The notes under the pieces are model-generated. The model made no database searches. It was not told where the DNA came from and saw only the letters and a list, made by a program, of their open reading frames with translations. Made by a program: the position numbers and the translations under genes. Shown here one piece after another: positions 8,420 to 17,286 of a stretch of 64,000 bases of DNA. The first letter of the stretch is position 1. Every line of letters begins with the position of its first letter. Source of the DNA: Vibrio sp. ES.051 (GTDB taxonomy: Bacteria; Pseudomonadota; Gammaproteobacteria; Enterobacterales; Vibrionaceae); NCBI RefSeq assembly GCF_002563795.1, contig NZ_PDJL01000005.1:62001-126000 (forward strand), read 5' to 3'.

Positions 8420-11400
8420 ATGGATAACAAACGCCGTCAGTTTTTGAAATCAGGCCTTGCTGTGGGTGGGCTTGGCGCATTCGCTGCAGGTTATGCCACA
8501 ACCACCAAACACATGGTCGAAGGTGCACTTGAAGGCACCGCAGGTAAAAAGACTCGTGACATTCACCACGGCAACTCCCTTGAGCCAGAATACAAAGTCA
8601 ATAACAAGGGCAATCTGATCCCAAACCCAAACCAGCGTGTTGCACCCTCAATGTGTTTTGGCTGCTGGTCGCTGTGTGGTTTGCGTGTTCGCGTTGATAA
8701 CCGCAGTGACGAAATTTTGCGTATCAGCGGCAACCCATATCATCCGCTTTCTCACCAGCAACACATTCCGTTTGAGACCCCAGTAAAAGAAGCGTATTTG
8801 AGTATGGCGGGTGAGTCTGGCCTCGAAGGGCGCTCAACCGCCTGTGCTCGTGGCAATGGCATGTTAGAAATTCGTAACAGTCCATATCGCATAACCCAAC
8901 CACTGAAACGTGTTGGGAAAAGAGGCGAAGGTAAATGGGTCCCAATTAGTTATGAGCAATTAGTAGACGAAGTCGTCGAAGGTGGCGATCTCTTTGGTGA
9001 GGGTCATGTTGACGGTCTACGTACTATTCGAGATTTAAACGCTCCCGTGGATCCAGACAGCCCAGAATATGGCCCGAAAGCGAACCAGTTGTTAATGACT
9101 AACGCAGGGAACGAAGGCCGAGACGACATCTTCAAACGCTTCGCTTTTAACAGCTATGGTACACGTAACTTTGGTCACCATGGATCTTACTGCGGCTATG
9201 CGTTCCGTGCTGGCAGCGGCGCATTTATGAATGACTTGAAAAAGTTCGCCCATTTAAAGCCTGACTTCGACAACGCGGAATACATCATTTTCATTGGTAT
9301 GTCGCCAGCCCACGCGGGCAACCCATTTAAGCGTCAGGCTCGTCAACTGGCGAAGGCGCGAACTGAAGGCGAGTTGGAATACACCATCATCACTCCAAGC
9401 TTACCTGCAGGCTCATCTAGTTTAGCGGCCGGTGACAACAACCGCTGGATACCGATTAAACCTGGCACCGACTCAGCACTAGTGCTTGGCATGATCCAGT
9501 GGATCATTGACAACCAACGCTACAATAAAATCTTTTTATCTCAGCCGGGCGCTAACGCCATGAAGCGAGCGGGAACAGCACACTGGTGTAATGCCACGCA
9601 TTTGGTGATAAGCGATGAGCAGCACCCTAGAAACGGCACGTTCTTGCGTGCGTCCGATCTTGAACTGGCGTTTGAAGGCGAAGCACTGTCTGATTCTGAC
9701 CCGTATGTTATTGTCGATCAACAAAGCGGTGAGTTTGGTGTTCATACCCAAACTGATGAAGCGGCACTGTTTGTCGATAAAACCGTGACACTGGCATCGG
9801 GTGACGTTCAAGTTAAATCTTCCCTGCAAAGACTCAAAGAAGAGGCGTTCAAATACAGTTTGGACTTTTACAGCCAACAATGTGACATCGCGGTGGAACA
9901 AATCATTGAGTTAGCAAAACGATTCACCAGCCACGGTACCAAAGCGGTTGTCGATACCCACGGTGGCAACATGCACACGAACGGTTTCTATAACTCATTT
10001 ACCATTATGATGCTCAACGCCTTGATTGGTAATATCAACATGAAAGGTGGCGCGATGGCAAAGGCGGGAGGATACCCGACTTCTGGCAATGGGCCTCGCT
10101 ATGACTTCACCAAATTTGCCGGCAAGGTTGGCCCGAAAGGCGTCTTCCTTTCGCGTAGCAAATTTCCGTACCATAAAACCAGTGAATATCAACGTCGTGT
10201 CGCAGCAGGCGAATCTCCTTACCCGACTCGCGCCCCTTGGTACCCGTTCGCCGCGCCTCTGCTTACTGAGCATTTATCTGCGGCCATTGACGGATATCCA
10301 TATCGTGTAAAAGCGTGGATCAATCATATGGCGAACCCGATGTATGGTGTACCCGGCTTAAAAACGTTGTTAGAAGACAAGCTTAAAGACCCAAAGCAAT
10401 TAGGATTGATTGTCTCAGTCGACGCGTTCATCAACGAAACCACCGCTTTGTCTGATTACATCGTACCGGATACCGTGACCTACGAAAGCTGGGGAATGGC
10501 AACTCCTTGGCATGGTGTGCCAGTGAAAACCGTCACCGCTCGTTGGCCAATTGTTGACGCTCGTACAGAGAAAACCGTCGATGGTCGCAGTATCTGCTTA
10601 GAAAACTTCCTGATTGATGTTGCGAAGAAAATGCAATTAGGCGGATTTGGCGATAACGCCATTCAAGACGCGCAAGGAAACTGGCACGGACTTCATAGTG
10701 CGGAAGATTTCTACTTACGCTCTGCGGCTAACTTGGCTTACGTAAAAGGCGGGGTACATGAAGTGTCCGCCGAAGATATTGCGTGGTCAGGTTTGGAGCG
10801 TTTGATCCCAAGTATGCAAAAAACATTAACCCCCGACGAAATGAAACGCGTGGCGTTTATTTTTGCGCGCGGCGGTCGCTTTGAAAATGCAACCGAGGCA
10901 TATCAAGGCGAACAGATGAAACATAAATGGACACGCCCTGTCGCGATTTGGAATGAGACCGTCGGCAGTGCAAGAAACACCATGACGGGTCATTTTTATA
11001 CTGGCTGCCCAACCTGGCACCCACAAAAGCTGGCCGATGGCACACCGTTAGATGAGCAATATCCAAGTTCAGAATGGCCGTTCAGTTTAACCAACTTTAA
11101 GTCCAACATTCACAGTGCAGTATCGAATTTATCGCCAAGGTTAAACTCCATCAAAGGAGTTAACCCAGTTTATATTCACCCTATCGACGCAGAACGCGCA
11201 GGTATTGAAACCGGTGACGAGTTTATTATCGAAACTCCGTCAGCCAGTACTAAAGCTCTCGCGATGGTGGTCAGTGGTATTCGCCAAGGCACTCTCGGTT
11301 TTGAGCACGGATTTGGACATACGGAGTTAGGACAGCGTTCACACTGGATTGGAGAGCAAAAGCAGCCCGTGCAAACGCGCAGCCAAGACGGCGTAAACAT

Positions 11401-11512
11401 TAACGACATTGGTTTGGTTGACCCTACCCGAGAAGGAAAAGGCGTTTTACTCGACTGGGTCGTCGGTGCCGCCGCACGTCAATCCTTACCCGCAAAAATC
11501 TTCAAAGCGTAA
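8420..11512 (+). CDS. ttrA: TtrA, tetrathionate reductase molybdopterin subunit
   Basis: 1030 residues. A Tat signal (NKRRQFLKSGLAVGGLGAF) is followed by the N-terminal [4Fe-4S] motif CFGCWSLCG...CARG (first Cys about residue 79) and the molybdopterin oxidoreductase and dinucleotide-binding domains characteristic of the DMSO reductase family. TtrA reduces tetrathionate to two thiosulfates in the periplasm during anaerobic respiration. The length matches TtrA, and the neighbouring ttrSR and ttrBC settle the substrate better than the fold alone could; thiosulfate or polysulfide reductases are shorter. Preceded by GAAGAGGA. Confidence 0.93.
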   Translation: MDNKRRQFLKSGLAVGGLGAFAAGYATTTKHMVEGALEGTAGKKTRDIHHGNSLEPEYKVNNKGNLIPNPNQRVAPSMCFGCWSLCGLRVRVDNRSDEILRISGNPYHPLSHQQHIPFETPVKEAYLSMAGESGLEGRSTACARGNGMLEIRNSPYRITQPLKRVGKRGEGKWVPISYEQLVDEVVEGGDLFGEGHVDGLRTIRDLNAPVDPDSPEYGPKANQLLMTNAGNEGRDDIFKRFAFNSYGTRNFGHHGSYCGYAFRAGSGAFMNDLKKFAHLKPDFDNAEYIIFIGMSPAHAGNPFKRQARQLAKARTEGELEYTIITPSLPAGSSSLAAGDNNRWIPIKPGTDSALVLGMIQWIIDNQRYNKIFLSQPGANAMKRAGTAHWCNATHLVISDEQHPRNGTFLRASDLELAFEGEALSDSDPYVIVDQQSGEFGVHTQTDEAALFVDKTVTLASGDVQVKSSLQRLKEEAFKYSLDFYSQQCDIAVEQIIELAKRFTSHGTKAVVDTHGGNMHTNGFYNSFTIMMLNALIGNINMKGGAMAKAGGYPTSGNGPRYDFTKFAGKVGPKGVFLSRSKFPYHKTSEYQRRVAAGESPYPTRAPWYPFAAPLLTEHLSAAIDGYPYRVKAWINHMANPMYGVPGLKTLLEDKLKDPKQLGLIVSVDAFINETTALSDYIVPDTVTYESWGMATPWHGVPVKTVTARWPIVDARTEKTVDGRSICLENFLIDVAKKMQLGGFGDNAIQDAQGNWHGLHSAEDFYLRSAANLAYVKGGVHEVSAEDIAWSGLERLIPSMQKTLTPDEMKRVAFIFARGGRFENATEAYQGEQMKHKWTRPVAIWNETVGSARNTMTGHFYTGCPTWHPQKLADGTPLDEQYPSSEWPFSLTNFKSNIHSAVSNLSPRLNSIKGVNPVYIHPIDAERAGIETGDEFIIETPSASTKALAMVVSGIRQGTLGFEHGFGHTELGQRSHWIGEQKQPVQTRSQDGVNINDIGLVDPTREGKGVLLDWVVGAAARQSLPAKIFKA

Positions 11513-11522
11513 CAAAGCAAAT

Positions 11523-11557
11523 AAGGGCAGCGAATTTGAGCTGCCCTTTATCGTTTT
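11523..11557 (+). terminator. Rho-independent terminator of ttrBCA
   Basis: A 9-bp perfect stem AAGGGCAGC/GCTGCCCTT with an 8-nt loop is followed by TATCGTTTTTT, 10 bp after the ttrA stop. Confidence 0.88.
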
Positions 11558-11625
11558 TTATTGGGGATAATCTATAATCTAAGCAGTAAGCCAATAAGGG
11601 CTCGCGTTTACCCTGACTTTCTAAA

Positions 11626-11644
11626 TATGTGGAAATCCACAATA
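11626..11644. promoter_or_regulatory. Palindromic element upstream of tsdBA, second copy
   Basis: TATGTGGAAATCCACAATA matches the ttrB upstream element at 18 of 19 positions and carries the same perfect palindrome GTGGAAATCCAC (11629-11640). It is 217 bp before the tsdB start and 11 bp before a TTGACA hexamer at 11655-11660, which could be a -35 box. It implies a long leader for tsdB or a site acting at a distance. Confidence 0.6.
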
Positions 11645-11674
11645 CCCTTACTTGTTGACAAAGCCGACAATCTT

Positions 11675-11700
11675 ATTCCCAAGTGACTTCAAGAGGCAGG
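11675..11700. repeat. Dispersed Vibrio-type intergenic element
   Basis: ATTCCCAAGTGACTTCAAGAGGCAGG resembles the copies at 21650 and 30596; the shared core is CCCAAGTGACTTCAAGA. Short, non-coding, lying in the ttrA-tsdB gap. Confidence 0.5.
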
Positions 11701-11861
11701 ATAAAGAGCGTTATCTTGGCCCGCAGACTTTGTTAACGACGCTGGATTTAGTACCACAAATCGTCACATCATTGTCGCGTGTGTAATCCGAGCCACCTTC
11801 GCTGAACCAAGCATCTTGAAGCCATTTGGGAATATAAATAAAAACAGCAAAGTGAGTCAGC

Positions 11862-12473
11862 ATGTCAAAATTTATTCCTGTGGTAACGGCCTGTTTACTG
11901 TCGACCACAATGGGCGCGAGCGCCTCATCAATTCCAGAAAAAGCCCAAACGTGTAGTGGATGCCATGGTAAAGATGGTATGGGTCAAGCCAACATCGCCC
12001 CTATGATTGCCGGATTAAACGCCGACTATCTCAACACTCAGATCGAGCTATTCCTCAGCGGGGAACGGCAAAATGTCGTCATGCAAGGCATGGCTAAAGA
12101 ACTCAGCGATCCCAATGACCGTAAAGCAGTGATGGGATATTTCGCTAGCCTGCCAAGCTACGAATTCACTAATCCTGAGCAGCGCGGAGACCAAGCTGAT
12201 ATTCGCAACCCTTATCGTCAATTGATTTTCCAAGGAGATTGGAACCGCAATATTCCTGCGTGTGCAACTTGTCATGGCGCAAGCGGTATGGGGGTCGACA
12301 AGTTCCCCCGCCTCGCCAGCCAACATGCCGACTATTTAAAAGCACAATTGATGGCATGGAAAAACGGCACTCGCAGTGGTGATCCTCTCAATATGATGAG
12401 CACAATCGCGAAGAATCTCACTGACAAAGAGATCGAAAACCTTTCCTACTACTTTGCCTCATTACGTTACTAG
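11862..12473 (+). CDS. tsdB: Dihaem cytochrome c4-like protein, probable TsdB
   Basis: 203 residues with a signal peptide (cleavage near residue 22) and two haem c sites, CSGCH (31-35) and CATCH (134-138), each in a cytochrome c4-like half. It ends 8 bp before the next gene, which looks like TsdA. In Pseudomonas stutzeri a c4-like TsdB is the electron partner of TsdA, encoded next to it. By that analogy this protein exchanges electrons with TsdA in the periplasm. A general c4 feeding an oxidase is the alternative. The start has only a weak ribosome binding site. Confidence 0.75.
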   Translation: MSKFIPVVTACLLSTTMGASASSIPEKAQTCSGCHGKDGMGQANIAPMIAGLNADYLNTQIELFLSGERQNVVMQGMAKELSDPNDRKAVMGYFASLPSYEFTNPEQRGDQADIRNPYRQLIFQGDWNRNIPACATCHGASGMGVDKFPRLASQHADYLKAQLMAWKNGTRSGDPLNMMSTIAKNLTDKEIENLSYYFASLRY

Positions 12474-12481
12474 GAGCAGAT

Positions 12482-13534
12482 ATGAAACGTTTCTATTCTT
12501 TGTTAGTACTCCCTATCCTTTCTGTTGCTGCGATGGCGAACGATCAATTACCCGACCGACAAACAGAATTACCTGCCGTTAAAAAAGAAAATCATGGTGA
12601 GTATTTACAACCTCGTGCTCTCAGTACCATTCCCAATACGAAATTTGGTGAACAAGTAAAACGCGGCTATTCGTTATTTGTGAATTCTCAACAAATGCGC
12701 GGGCAATATATTGGCAATGAACAAAACTGCGTGAACTGCCACATGGAAGCTGGACGCAAAGCTAACGCAGCGCCGTTGTGGGCAGCGTACATGGCCTACC
12801 CGGCTTATCGTAAGAAAAATGATCGCGTCAACAGCTATGCAGACCGAATTCAAGGCTGTTTTGAGTACTCGATGAATGGCAAAGCACCGGCTTACGACTC
12901 ACCAGAAATTGTTGCGCTTAGCGCTTACGCTTATTGGCTGTCAATGGGCGCACTACTTGATGGTCATGGCATGAGTGATGAGCCCATTCCTGAATTAGAT
13001 GCTAAAGCATTACAAGTGGGTGGCAAAACGGAAAACTTCCCATTACCAGATGCAATTGCCCAAGCACTACCAATCGAAGAACGCAGTAATCTTACTGGAC
13101 GTGGCTACCCAAAAATCGCCGCACCAGCTCAAGCTCCATCGCCTGAACGAGGCGCTTTAGTGTATAAAAATAACTGCGAGACGTGTCATCGCGCCGATGG
13201 TTCGGGCATCAAAGGCCGTGATGGGCATTCGTATATTCCACCGCTTTGGGGTGAAAATGCCTACAACTGGGGCGCTGGTATGCACCGCATTAATACCGCG
13301 GCTTACTTTATTTACGAAAATATGCCACTTGGAAAAAGCGTACAACTAACCGAGCAAGAAGCATGGGATGTCGCCGCGTATGTTAATAGTCACGAACGTC
13401 CTCAAGACCCTCGCTTTAAAGGCAATGTCGACGCGAACGCAGAGAAGTACCACCAGCATCAAGGCTATTACGGAAAAACGCTTAACGGAAAACAGTTAGG
13501 CTCGAACGCATTTGATAGCGGAACAGTAGACTAG
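12482..13534 (+). CDS. tsdA: TsdA-like dihaem thiosulfate dehydrogenase/tetrathionate reductase
   Basis: 350 residues: signal peptide (1-19), first haem site CVNCH (83-87), second CETCH (232-236). C126 in QGCFEYSMNGK fits the cysteine that ligates the active-site haem of TsdA, and M281 in YENMPLGK may be the distal ligand of haem 2. TsdA joins two thiosulfates to make tetrathionate, and some members (Campylobacter jejuni) mainly run the reverse reaction. The direction here cannot be read from sequence. It sits behind tsdB and directly downstream of ttrBCA, and shares an upstream palindrome with it, so reduction of tetrathionate or a thiosulfate/tetrathionate cycle is plausible. Confidence 0.8.
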   Translation: MKRFYSLLVLPILSVAAMANDQLPDRQTELPAVKKENHGEYLQPRALSTIPNTKFGEQVKRGYSLFVNSQQMRGQYIGNEQNCVNCHMEAGRKANAAPLWAAYMAYPAYRKKNDRVNSYADRIQGCFEYSMNGKAPAYDSPEIVALSAYAYWLSMGALLDGHGMSDEPIPELDAKALQVGGKTENFPLPDAIAQALPIEERSNLTGRGYPKIAAPAQAPSPERGALVYKNNCETCHRADGSGIKGRDGHSYIPPLWGENAYNWGAGMHRINTAAYFIYENMPLGKSVQLTEQEAWDVAAYVNSHERPQDPRFKGNVDANAEKYHQHQGYYGKTLNGKQLGSNAFDSGTVD

Positions 13535-13549
13535 AAAACCGCCAACTCC

Positions 13550-13576
13550 CTGCCCAGAGCCTCTGGGCAGGCTTTG
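13550..13576 (+). terminator. Terminator of tsdBA
   Basis: A 10-bp stem CTGCCCAGAG/CTCTGGGCAG with a minimal loop lies 15 bp after the tsdA stop; the following GCTTTGCT is only moderately T-rich. Confidence 0.65.
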
Positions 13577-13660
13577 CTATTCCTCCCTAAAGAAAGACAA
13601 AACAAGCGTGCCTAGTGAAAACAGAGTATTCTTAAGGCAAATGAACCCAAAACCTTTCCG

Positions 13661-14992
13661 ATGAGTATCCAACCTAATTCACGTCAGTTAATTTCTTGCG
13701 AAGAGTGCGGCCTTGTCGTTCGCATTCCTGAACTTGATCTGGGACAGAAAGCTCAGTGTCCTCGATGTGCGCATTCACTGACAAAAATTAATGCCAAGCC
13801 CTATCAAAGCGTGATTGCGGTTTCATCCGCATGTTTGATTATGCTGCTACTCAGTATCGCCTTCCCCTTTATGTCGTTTAGTGTGCAAGGGCTATCACAA
13901 GAAATCACGTTGCTACACGCAGCAAAAATGCTGGCAGAATTTAAAAATGCGCTTCTTGGCATCCTACTACTGGCCACTGTCGTCGTGTTGCCCGCTATCT
14001 ACGTAGGATTAATTTTATTTCTCCATTTTGAAGCTCTAAAAACACGCAAGCATACGCCATCTAAACGGCAGCAAAGGATGGCAAAAGTCTTATGTCGGCT
14101 TCTGTTTCGGGTCGAACCTTGGTTGATGGTCGATGTGTTCTTAATTGGCGTTTTGGTGAGCTTAATTAAAATCGCGTCTTTGGCCGATATTAGTATGGGC
14201 AGCTCATTCTGGGCGTTCTGCGTTTATGCTCTGTTAGTGGTGAAGTGTATCTCGATGGTCGATAAAAATTGGCTTTGGGGGCACTTTATTCCAGCCATCA
14301 CACCACCTAGTGTAAAAGAAGGTGATACCCACCATGACCATAATCACATTGGTTGCCATACGTGCCATCAACTTAATCCTATTGAAGATAAAAAACGTCA
14401 ACACTGCATTCGTTGTGAAAGTCCGATTCATAAATACAACCCCTTAGACAATTTACAAAAAGTATGGGCTTTATTGTTCGCCTCAATCATTTTTTATATT
14501 CCGGCAAATCTCTACCCAATGATGTATACCGTTAGCCTTGGTCAATCGGAAGGCTCAACCATTATGGAAGGGGTCATTTTGCTATGGCACCTCGGCTCTT
14601 ACCCGATTGCAATGGTGATCTTCTTCGCCAGTGTGTTTATTCCGATTGCTAAAATGTTCGCGCTCGCCTGGCTGTATTTTAGCGCCCAAAGAGCGCAATA
14701 CCTTCCACCTGAAGAGAGTATCTCGCGCTTAAAACTATACCGCCTCACTGAATTTATTGGTCGTTGGTCAATGATCGATATTTTTGTCGTCGCCATTTTA
14801 GTCGCACTGGTTCAACTACAGAACTTAATGGCCATTTATCCAGGCCCTGCCGCACTGTCTTTTGCTGCAGTGGTCATTTTTACTATGCTTTCTGCAATGA
14901 TTTTTGACTCACGTTTGTTATGGCCATTACCACAAAGCGAAGTGCAGGAACCCATATCAGATAACTTAAAAGAGAACACAAAATATGAGTGA
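13661..14992 (+). CDS. pqiA: PqiA/LetA, inner-membrane protein of an MCE lipid transport system
   Basis: 443 residues with two copies of a zinc-ribbon plus four-helix unit: CEECG...CPRC near the N-terminus and CHTCH...CIRC near residue 230, each followed by hydrophobic helices. This is the PqiA family. PqiA is the membrane partner of the MCE protein PqiB in moving phospholipid between the membranes. It overlaps pqiB by 8 bp and pqiC follows, the classical order. In E. coli the locus responds to paraquat; no SoxS site was recognised here. Confidence 0.9.
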   Translation: MSIQPNSRQLISCEECGLVVRIPELDLGQKAQCPRCAHSLTKINAKPYQSVIAVSSACLIMLLLSIAFPFMSFSVQGLSQEITLLHAAKMLAEFKNALLGILLLATVVVLPAIYVGLILFLHFEALKTRKHTPSKRQQRMAKVLCRLLFRVEPWLMVDVFLIGVLVSLIKIASLADISMGSSFWAFCVYALLVVKCISMVDKNWLWGHFIPAITPPSVKEGDTHHDHNHIGCHTCHQLNPIEDKKRQHCIRCESPIHKYNPLDNLQKVWALLFASIIFYIPANLYPMMYTVSLGQSEGSTIMEGVILLWHLGSYPIAMVIFFASVFIPIAKMFALAWLYFSAQRAQYLPPEESISRLKLYRLTEFIGRWSMIDIFVVAILVALVQLQNLMAIYPGPAALSFAAVVIFTMLSAMIFDSRLLWPLPQSEVQEPISDNLKENTKYE

Positions 14993-16631
14993 TGAGAACA
15001 ACGTAACCGCTCAGATCAAACCGCAACAGCAGATTTCAGCCATTTGGCTCGTTCCAATCCTCGCGCTAGCAATGGGAGCTTGGATGCTGTTTCAATACAT
15101 CGACAGTACAGGCCCACAGATTACTTTACAGCTACCAACCGCAGAAGGCATTGAAGTCGGCAAGACCGAAATCCGCGCTCTGAACGTAAAAGTAGGACTG
15201 ATCACTGACGTCACATTAAGTGAAAACTACGATCACATCATCGCGACAGCGCAAATGAACAAAGACGCAAAGCGCATGTTACGAGATGACACCATGCTCT
15301 GGGTTGTCAAACCTCGTATTGGTCGTGATGGTATTTCTGGTTTGGAGACATTGCTTTCTGGTGCTTATATCCAATTGCAACCCGGTAGCTCTCAGGTCGA
15401 AAAAGAACAGTTTACGGTGTTAGACATCCCTCCCGTAGCCTCGCCAGATGCAGAAGGGTTACGGATTGTATTAACGCATCGTGAAGCCGGTAAACTTAGC
15501 GTTGGTGACCCTGTGATTTATAAAGGTTTTACCGTTGGCCGCGTCGAAAAAACTCGCTTTGATGTGGATACTCGTCGAGCCATTTATCAACTCTTTGTGT
15601 TTAAACCGTACGACAGTTTAATTCGTACTCGTACCAAGTTCTGGTTGAATTCCGGCGTAGATTTGCAGTTAAATTCAGAAGGCTTTGAGGTCAAGTTCGG
15701 CTCACTAGAAAGCATGCTAACCGGGGGCGTAACCTTTGATACGATCCCGGGTATTGAATCTGGCGAACGGCTCACAGACGACATGACCAACTTCCGCTTG
15801 TATGACGATATTAAACAACTGCGTGAAGGGATGTACGACGACTACATTGAATTTGTTATGTTATTTGATGAGTCTGTCCGCGGTCTTAAACGTAAAGCGC
15901 CTGTAGAATATCGTGGTCTTCGCATTGGTACTGTCACGAAAGTGCCTATGCGTTTACCAACGCCAGAAGAAAACTTATCTGCGAAAAAGATCCCTATATT
16001 GGTGCGCATTGAGTTAGGACGGGTATACGGTGACTTACAACCCCAATCCTTGCCGATGTTCAAGAAAAAACTGAAAAAGGAGTTTGCGCGAGGCCTTCGT
16101 GGCACCTTAAAAACGGGCAACTTGTTGACTGGCGCTCTCTATATTGATGCCGATTTTTATCCCGACGATGAGCAATATGTACCAAGCGAGTTTGAAGGTT
16201 TGGAAGTATTCCCGACCATGCGCGGTGGTTTTGCTCAGGTTCAACGTCAAGTGAATGACTTCCTCAATAAGATTAACACCTTACCAATGGAAGAAACACT
16301 AAGCTCTCTCAATTCAACACTAAAAACTTCGGAGAAAACGTTGGCTTCAGTAGAGCGCGTTGCGAACAGTATTGATAAACTTTTAAGTCAAAAAGACACT
16401 CAAGAGATCCCTGCTGATATTCGCCAAAGCTTGCAGCAGTTGCAAAAAACACTCGATGGCTATGGACCAAACTCAACCCTGTACAGTGAAATAGAAACCA
16501 CGCTCAGAAAGCTAGAAAGTGTGATGACGGAGTTTAAACCTGTACTGAAGCAATTAAACGAAAAGCCAAACTCTCTTGTATTTGGAGAAGATGAAATCAG
16601 TGACCCAACCCCAGTTAAAGGCCAAAAATAA
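14985..16631 (+). CDS. pqiB: PqiB, MCE-domain periplasm-spanning lipid transport protein
   Basis: 548 residues: one N-terminal membrane helix (about 18-38), then three MCE (MlaD) domains (about 45-140, 160-230 and 285-390), then a C-terminal helical region (about 410-530) rich in Leu/Lys/Glu that in PqiB forms a coiled-coil needle reaching toward the outer membrane. Matches the usual PqiB length of about 546. Flanked by pqiA (8-bp overlap) and pqiC (1-bp overlap). YebT is excluded by length, since it has seven MCE domains. Confidence 0.9.
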   Translation: MSDENNVTAQIKPQQQISAIWLVPILALAMGAWMLFQYIDSTGPQITLQLPTAEGIEVGKTEIRALNVKVGLITDVTLSENYDHIIATAQMNKDAKRMLRDDTMLWVVKPRIGRDGISGLETLLSGAYIQLQPGSSQVEKEQFTVLDIPPVASPDAEGLRIVLTHREAGKLSVGDPVIYKGFTVGRVEKTRFDVDTRRAIYQLFVFKPYDSLIRTRTKFWLNSGVDLQLNSEGFEVKFGSLESMLTGGVTFDTIPGIESGERLTDDMTNFRLYDDIKQLREGMYDDYIEFVMLFDESVRGLKRKAPVEYRGLRIGTVTKVPMRLPTPEENLSAKKIPILVRIELGRVYGDLQPQSLPMFKKKLKKEFARGLRGTLKTGNLLTGALYIDADFYPDDEQYVPSEFEGLEVFPTMRGGFAQVQRQVNDFLNKINTLPMEETLSSLNSTLKTSEKTLASVERVANSIDKLLSQKDTQEIPADIRQSLQQLQKTLDGYGPNSTLYSEIETTLRKLESVMTEFKPVLKQLNEKPNSLVFGEDEISDPTPVKGQK

Positions 16632-17209
16632 TGAAACGAGTATTCTTTTTGTCTATCGCACTATTGGTCGGCCTTACAGGTTGCAGTAGCGCTCCAGAAA
16701 CTAAAGGGGCTTTGTACCTTCTACCTAAGGCGGAAGCTGTAACACTGAGTAATTCTGATATTGCGCAGCGCCCTGCATTAGTTGTTCGTCCAGTGCAATT
16801 GGCAAGTTATTTGAACGAGAATGGTATCGTTTATCGCACCTCTGAAACGCAAGTTATTCAGGCGAAACACAATCAATGGGCGCAGAGCATTTCTGAGCAA
16901 ATCACTCAACGAATCGTCGCAGATCTACGCCAAAAACAGCCCCATTACTGGCCGACTGAAATGAACAACCTGTTGGATCAAAGCGATGAAGCAACACTCC
17001 AACTTACGTTAAATAAGTTTAATGGCAGTTACAAAGGTAATGTCGAAATTGAGGGCGAATGGTTACTCATTAATGCTGAAGGTAAGGTGGAAAACAGTGC
17101 GCCAGTACAAATCTCTCAGCCTCTAAAAGAGGAAGGCTATGAAGCACTCGTCGACGCTTTATCCGTCGGGCTGGACAGTTTGACATCGGACATTGCCAAA
17201 CAAATTTAA
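16631..17209 (+). CDS. pqiC: PqiC, outer-membrane lipoprotein of the Pqi system
   Basis: 192 residues. The signal peptide ends in the lipobox LTGC (Cys about residue 18), so the mature protein is lipidated. It belongs to the ABC-type transport auxiliary lipoprotein family (DUF330), which in E. coli PqiC docks the PqiB needle at the outer membrane. Its ATG overlaps the pqiB stop by one base and a terminator follows at 17227. Confidence 0.88.
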   Translation: MKRVFFLSIALLVGLTGCSSAPETKGALYLLPKAEAVTLSNSDIAQRPALVVRPVQLASYLNENGIVYRTSETQVIQAKHNQWAQSISEQITQRIVADLRQKQPHYWPTEMNNLLDQSDEATLQLTLNKFNGSYKGNVEIEGEWLLINAEGKVENSAPVQISQPLKEEGYEALVDALSVGLDSLTSDIAKQI

Positions 17210-17226
17210 GTTCAATATCAATTTAT

Positions 17227-17249
17227 GGGAAGCAAGTTGCTTCCCTTTT
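17227..17249 (+). terminator. Terminator of pqiABC
   Basis: Stem GGGAAGCAA/TTGCTTCCC with a one-base centre is followed by TTTTCC, 17 bp after the pqiC stop. Confidence 0.75.
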
Positions 17250-17286
17250 CCGAGGCTTTCATTTTTGTCGCTGCTAAGTTGTGGAG

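Larger units (their letters stand above)
11558..11861. other. ttrA-tsdB intergenic region
   Basis: After the ttrA terminator this region holds the palindrome at 11626, a TTGACA hexamer at 11655, the short repeat at 11675 and then about 160 bp with no clear signal. An open minus-strand frame (11908 down to 11711) runs through the latter part; its C-terminal half reads protein-like (KWLQDAWFSEGG...ICGTKSSVVNKVCGPR) but overlaps the tsdB start and has no start signal. It may be the decayed tail of a lost gene. No function assigned. Confidence 0.4.
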
